DNA from: CAYPIE01 sp964410665 | GTDB taxonomy: Bacteria > Planctomycetota > Planctomycetia > Gemmatales > Gemmataceae | Direction: 5' to 3' | DNA: 15,615 nt | NCBI GenBank assembly: GCA_964410665.1 | Contig: CAYPIE010000120.1 | Coordinates: forward strand, 1-15,615 | Shown: in pieces, positions 13,905 through 15,615 of the stretch | Position numbering within the stretch: the first letter of the stretch is position 1 | Layout of the letters: each line of letters begins with the position of its first letter | Program-made: the position numbers and the translations under genes | The notes under the pieces: model-generated | Databases searched by the model: none | Told to the model about the DNA's origin: nothing | The model's input: only the letters and a program-made list of their open reading frames with translations

Positions 13905-15359
13905 CTAGTCTCCGGTCAGAGGGAAGATCAACGCCAGCCCGAGCGTTACCGCGAAGGCGACCAAGCCCATAATCGCCAGACACGGCGTCCAACTTTTCAA
14001 GGTCTCCACTTCCGTAAGACCACCCATCTTGGCGAAAATCCAAAAGCCGCTGTCGTTCATCCAAGACACCACCTTGGAACCCGCACCAATTGCCAAGGCC
14101 AGATAAACCGGGTGGAAGCCGAGCTGGGCTATGGCCTGGTCCACGGTCGCTTGCTTATCGTCGAGTGATAAGAAGGCAGCCAGCATCCCTGAAGCGGTAA
14201 TCATGGCCACCGTACTCGAGCCCTGAGCAATTTTTAACAGCGAGGCAATGCCAAAGCCGAGCAAAAGATAGATCAACCCGGATGCAGCACCCGCTTGCGT
14301 GGCTTGCGGATCTTGAAACAGCTCTTGGATTGCCGTGCCAATCTGGGCTTGCTTGAGCATGGCTCCAAAGGCCCCGCCTGCAGCAGTGATCAGGATGATC
14401 ACGCCACCAGACATCAGCGACTTGTCCATCAGGCTGGTAATCTCGCGCAGGCTGGCGTGACGCTGCCGCCAAAACAGCCACACCGCTACCACCATCGATA
14501 GCAGCAGGGCCAGGTTGGGATCGCCCAACACCGCGGTGTAGGGGGTGATGGCTTCCCAAGCGAGGGTTTTATCTCCTGCATTGGCCAGCGTGGTTGCCAC
14601 GGTATTCAACGAGATCAGCAATACTGGCAGCAATACTGGCAGAATCGCTAGCCACAAAGGGGGCAAGCGATTTGTGTCGAGTGGTTGGGCCTCTCCGCCC
14701 GGAAGTTCCCGGTAGGGGACAGAAAAGGTGCGATCAGCCCAGGCGGCATAGGCCAGCCCACTCAAGGTGGCTGGGAGAGCCACCGCCATCCCGACCAAGA
14801 TCATTAGCCCCAAATCCACCTTGAGCTGGCTGGCAATTAGCAGTGGCCCCGGTGTGGGCGGAACCAACGTATGGGTCACCGCACCCCCGGCTGCAATCGC
14901 AGTGAGATACAATAAGTAGTTGCGTTTGGTTTGACGATACAGCGACCTTGCCAGAGGCACTAGCAGATAAAACACTGTATCAAAGAAGACCGGAATTCCC
15001 AGCGTATAACCACTTGCAGCCAAGGCAAATGAAGAGCGTTTCTGCCCGAGTAAGGCTAAAAAGCCTTGCACAATGCGGTCCGCCGCACCACTGGCCATCA
15101 TGCATTCGCCAATAATCGCGGCCAAGGCAATGACAATGCCGATCTTGCCTGCAGAGGTCCCGAATGCCTCGGCCACCCTGCTCACCTTGATGGCCAATTC
15201 GCCCGGGGCCAACAGACTTACCAGCAATGCGGAAATGAGTAATGCCACGAACGCATGCAAACGTACGAAGACAATGAGGCCAATGACCGTTAGAACACCA
15301 ATCGCCAAAATCAACAGGGGCGGAGCGGTCCCGTTGAACAAGGAGAGGAACGAAGACAC
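13905..15359 (-). CDS. GntP-family permease (gluconate/organic acid transporter)
   Basis: I place the start at GTG 15357-15359 (484 residues), which follows AGGAG (15366-15370) at a six-base spacing; the ATG at 15414-15416 would add 19 proline-rich residues not expected for the family. The protein is almost entirely hydrophobic with about 12-14 membrane segments. GntP motifs include ALAAIIGECMMASGAADRIV near residues 77-95, GIPVFFDTVFYLLVPLA near 120, THTLVPPTPGPL near 160, and a C-terminal GSKVVSWMNDSGFW. Members import gluconate and related sugar acids, or D-serine or glycerate, using proton symport. No gluconate kinase or other catabolic gene lies beside it, so the substrate is open; uptake of hydroxyproline is possible but unsupported. 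Confidence 0.92.
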   Translation of the reverse strand: MSSFLSLFNGTAPPLLILAIGVLTVIGLIVFVRLHAFVALLISALLVSLLAPGELAIKVSRVAEAFGTSAGKIGIVIALAAIIGECMMASGAADRIVQGFLALLGQKRSSFALAASGYTLGIPVFFDTVFYLLVPLARSLYRQTKRNYLLYLTAIAAGGAVTHTLVPPTPGPLLIASQLKVDLGLMILVGMAVALPATLSGLAYAAWADRTFSVPYRELPGGEAQPLDTNRLPPLWLAILPVLLPVLLISLNTVATTLANAGDKTLAWEAITPYTAVLGDPNLALLLSMVVAVWLFWRQRHASLREITSLMDKSLMSGGVIILITAAGGAFGAMLKQAQIGTAIQELFQDPQATQAGAASGLIYLLLGFGIASLLKIAQGSSTVAMITASGMLAAFLSLDDKQATVDQAIAQLGFHPVYLALAIGAGSKVVSWMNDSGFWIFAKMGGLTEVETLKSWTPCLAIMGLVAFAVTLGLALIFPLTGD

Positions 15360-15370
15360 GGGGATCTCCT

Positions 15371-15421
15371 GGATCGATCCGGGGCGAGGTGGCGAATTCG
15401 GTCGAGGATGCCACAATCCTC
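15371..15421 (-). promoter_or_regulatory. Palindromes upstream of the GntP permease
   Basis: A perfect 10 bp palindrome GGATCGATCC (15371-15380) adjoins the ribosome binding site. GAGGAT at 15404-15409 is matched by ATCCTC at 15416-15421 across six bases. Both lie in the expected leader or operator region of the permease gene. They could be operator sites or RNA hairpins; neither has a known binding partner. Confidence 0.3.
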
Positions 15422-15615
15422 CGCGTAGAGCAAGAGTTTGCAGGCCGAAGTACAGCTCACCTCCGAACGGACGTCCGGGGCTCGCCTAAGAGGCAGAAGC
15501 GGTTGCGGTGTGGGGAAAGAGGCAGAGGCGCTTGCGGTGCGGGGAAAGAGGCAGAGGCGGTTGCGGTGCGGGGAACCCCCGGACTGACGTCCGGGGCTCG
15601 CCTTTCGGAGGCGGT
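15422..15615. repeat. Intergenic repeat region, inverted copy of the left flank
   Basis: No gene is visible. CGGACGTCCGGGGCTCGCCT at 15468-15487 is followed by three tandem units (15488-15515, 15516-15544, 15545-15573) of the same 28-29 bp consensus as the left flank, but in reverse orientation. Then come the complete GC hairpin (15577-15584 with 15589-15596) and the small hairpin ending the window. The array lies immediately upstream of the GntP permease leader. Confidence 0.9.
15546..15615 (-). repeat. Right copy of the 70 bp perfect inverted repeat
   Basis: This segment is the exact reverse complement of 73-142, found by direct comparison. The window stops inside or at the edge of the repeat, so its outer boundary is unknown. 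Recombination between the two copies would invert the 15.4 kb between them. Confidence 0.95.

Noticed and set aside
73..15615. Composite transposon or integron suggested by terminal inverted repeats
   Set aside because: There is no transposase, integrase or resolvase, and the repeats look like intergenic REP-type sequence; target duplications cannot be seen from the window.

Overview
The window looks like a chromosomal segment of a Planctomycetota bacterium. Several families that are typical of, or largely confined to, that phylum occur together: a PSCyt1/DUF1549/DUF1553 cytochrome c protein paired with a Tat-exported DUF1501 protein, a BBP7-type outer-membrane beta-barrel protein, a small planctomycete-style lipoprotein and a PEP-CTERM protein. 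Coding sequence is moderately GC-rich and uses ATG and GTG starts, usually with GGAG-like ribosome binding sites. I cannot support a genus-level call. There are no rRNA or tRNA genes, transposases, phage genes or CRISPR arrays.

Layout. Positions 1-263 hold a repeat region: a GC-rich hairpin followed by about four imperfect 27-31 bp tandem units. On the minus strand, 5144-264 carries the cytochrome/DUF1549/DUF1553 gene followed by DUF1501. After a 417 bp divergent promoter region, 5562-8671 on the plus strand is a tight three-gene operon: a DapA-family lyase/deaminase, a two-cysteine proline racemase-family epimerase and an FAD-dependent D-amino-acid dehydrogenase-like oxidase. Together these match the established trans-4-hydroxy-L-proline degradation route (epimerase, then D-hydroxyproline dehydrogenase, then pyrroline-hydroxycarboxylate deaminase). 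The last enzyme of that route, alpha-ketoglutarate semialdehyde dehydrogenase, is not in the window.

On the minus strand, 10811-8644 encodes a BBP7-like porin-type barrel and a lipoprotein whose reading frames overlap by a few bases. After another divergent region comes a short plus-strand gene (11220-11615) for a proline-rich PEP-CTERM protein, preceded by a possible 22-codon leader ORF. A secreted HEAT-repeat protein lies on the minus strand (12558-11605). A 438-483 bp gap follows, then a small FlgM-like protein (13042-13263) with a strong terminator, a Fur-family regulator (13415-13903), and a GntP-family permease on the minus strand (15359-13905).

The right end (15417-15615) carries the same repeat family in inverted orientation. 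A 70 bp sequence at 73-142 is exactly repeated as its reverse complement at 15546-15615, so nearly the whole window lies between long perfect inverted repeats.

The clearest functional unit is the hydroxyproline operon. The remaining genes mostly encode envelope or exported proteins of families with poorly known roles. Three convergent gene pairs overlap or abut at their 3' ends, so the region is tightly packed. I see no clearly new defence or mobile system. The most unusual items are the inverted repeats bounding the segment, the PEP-CTERM mini-protein with its possible leader ORF, and the orphan FlgM-like protein.
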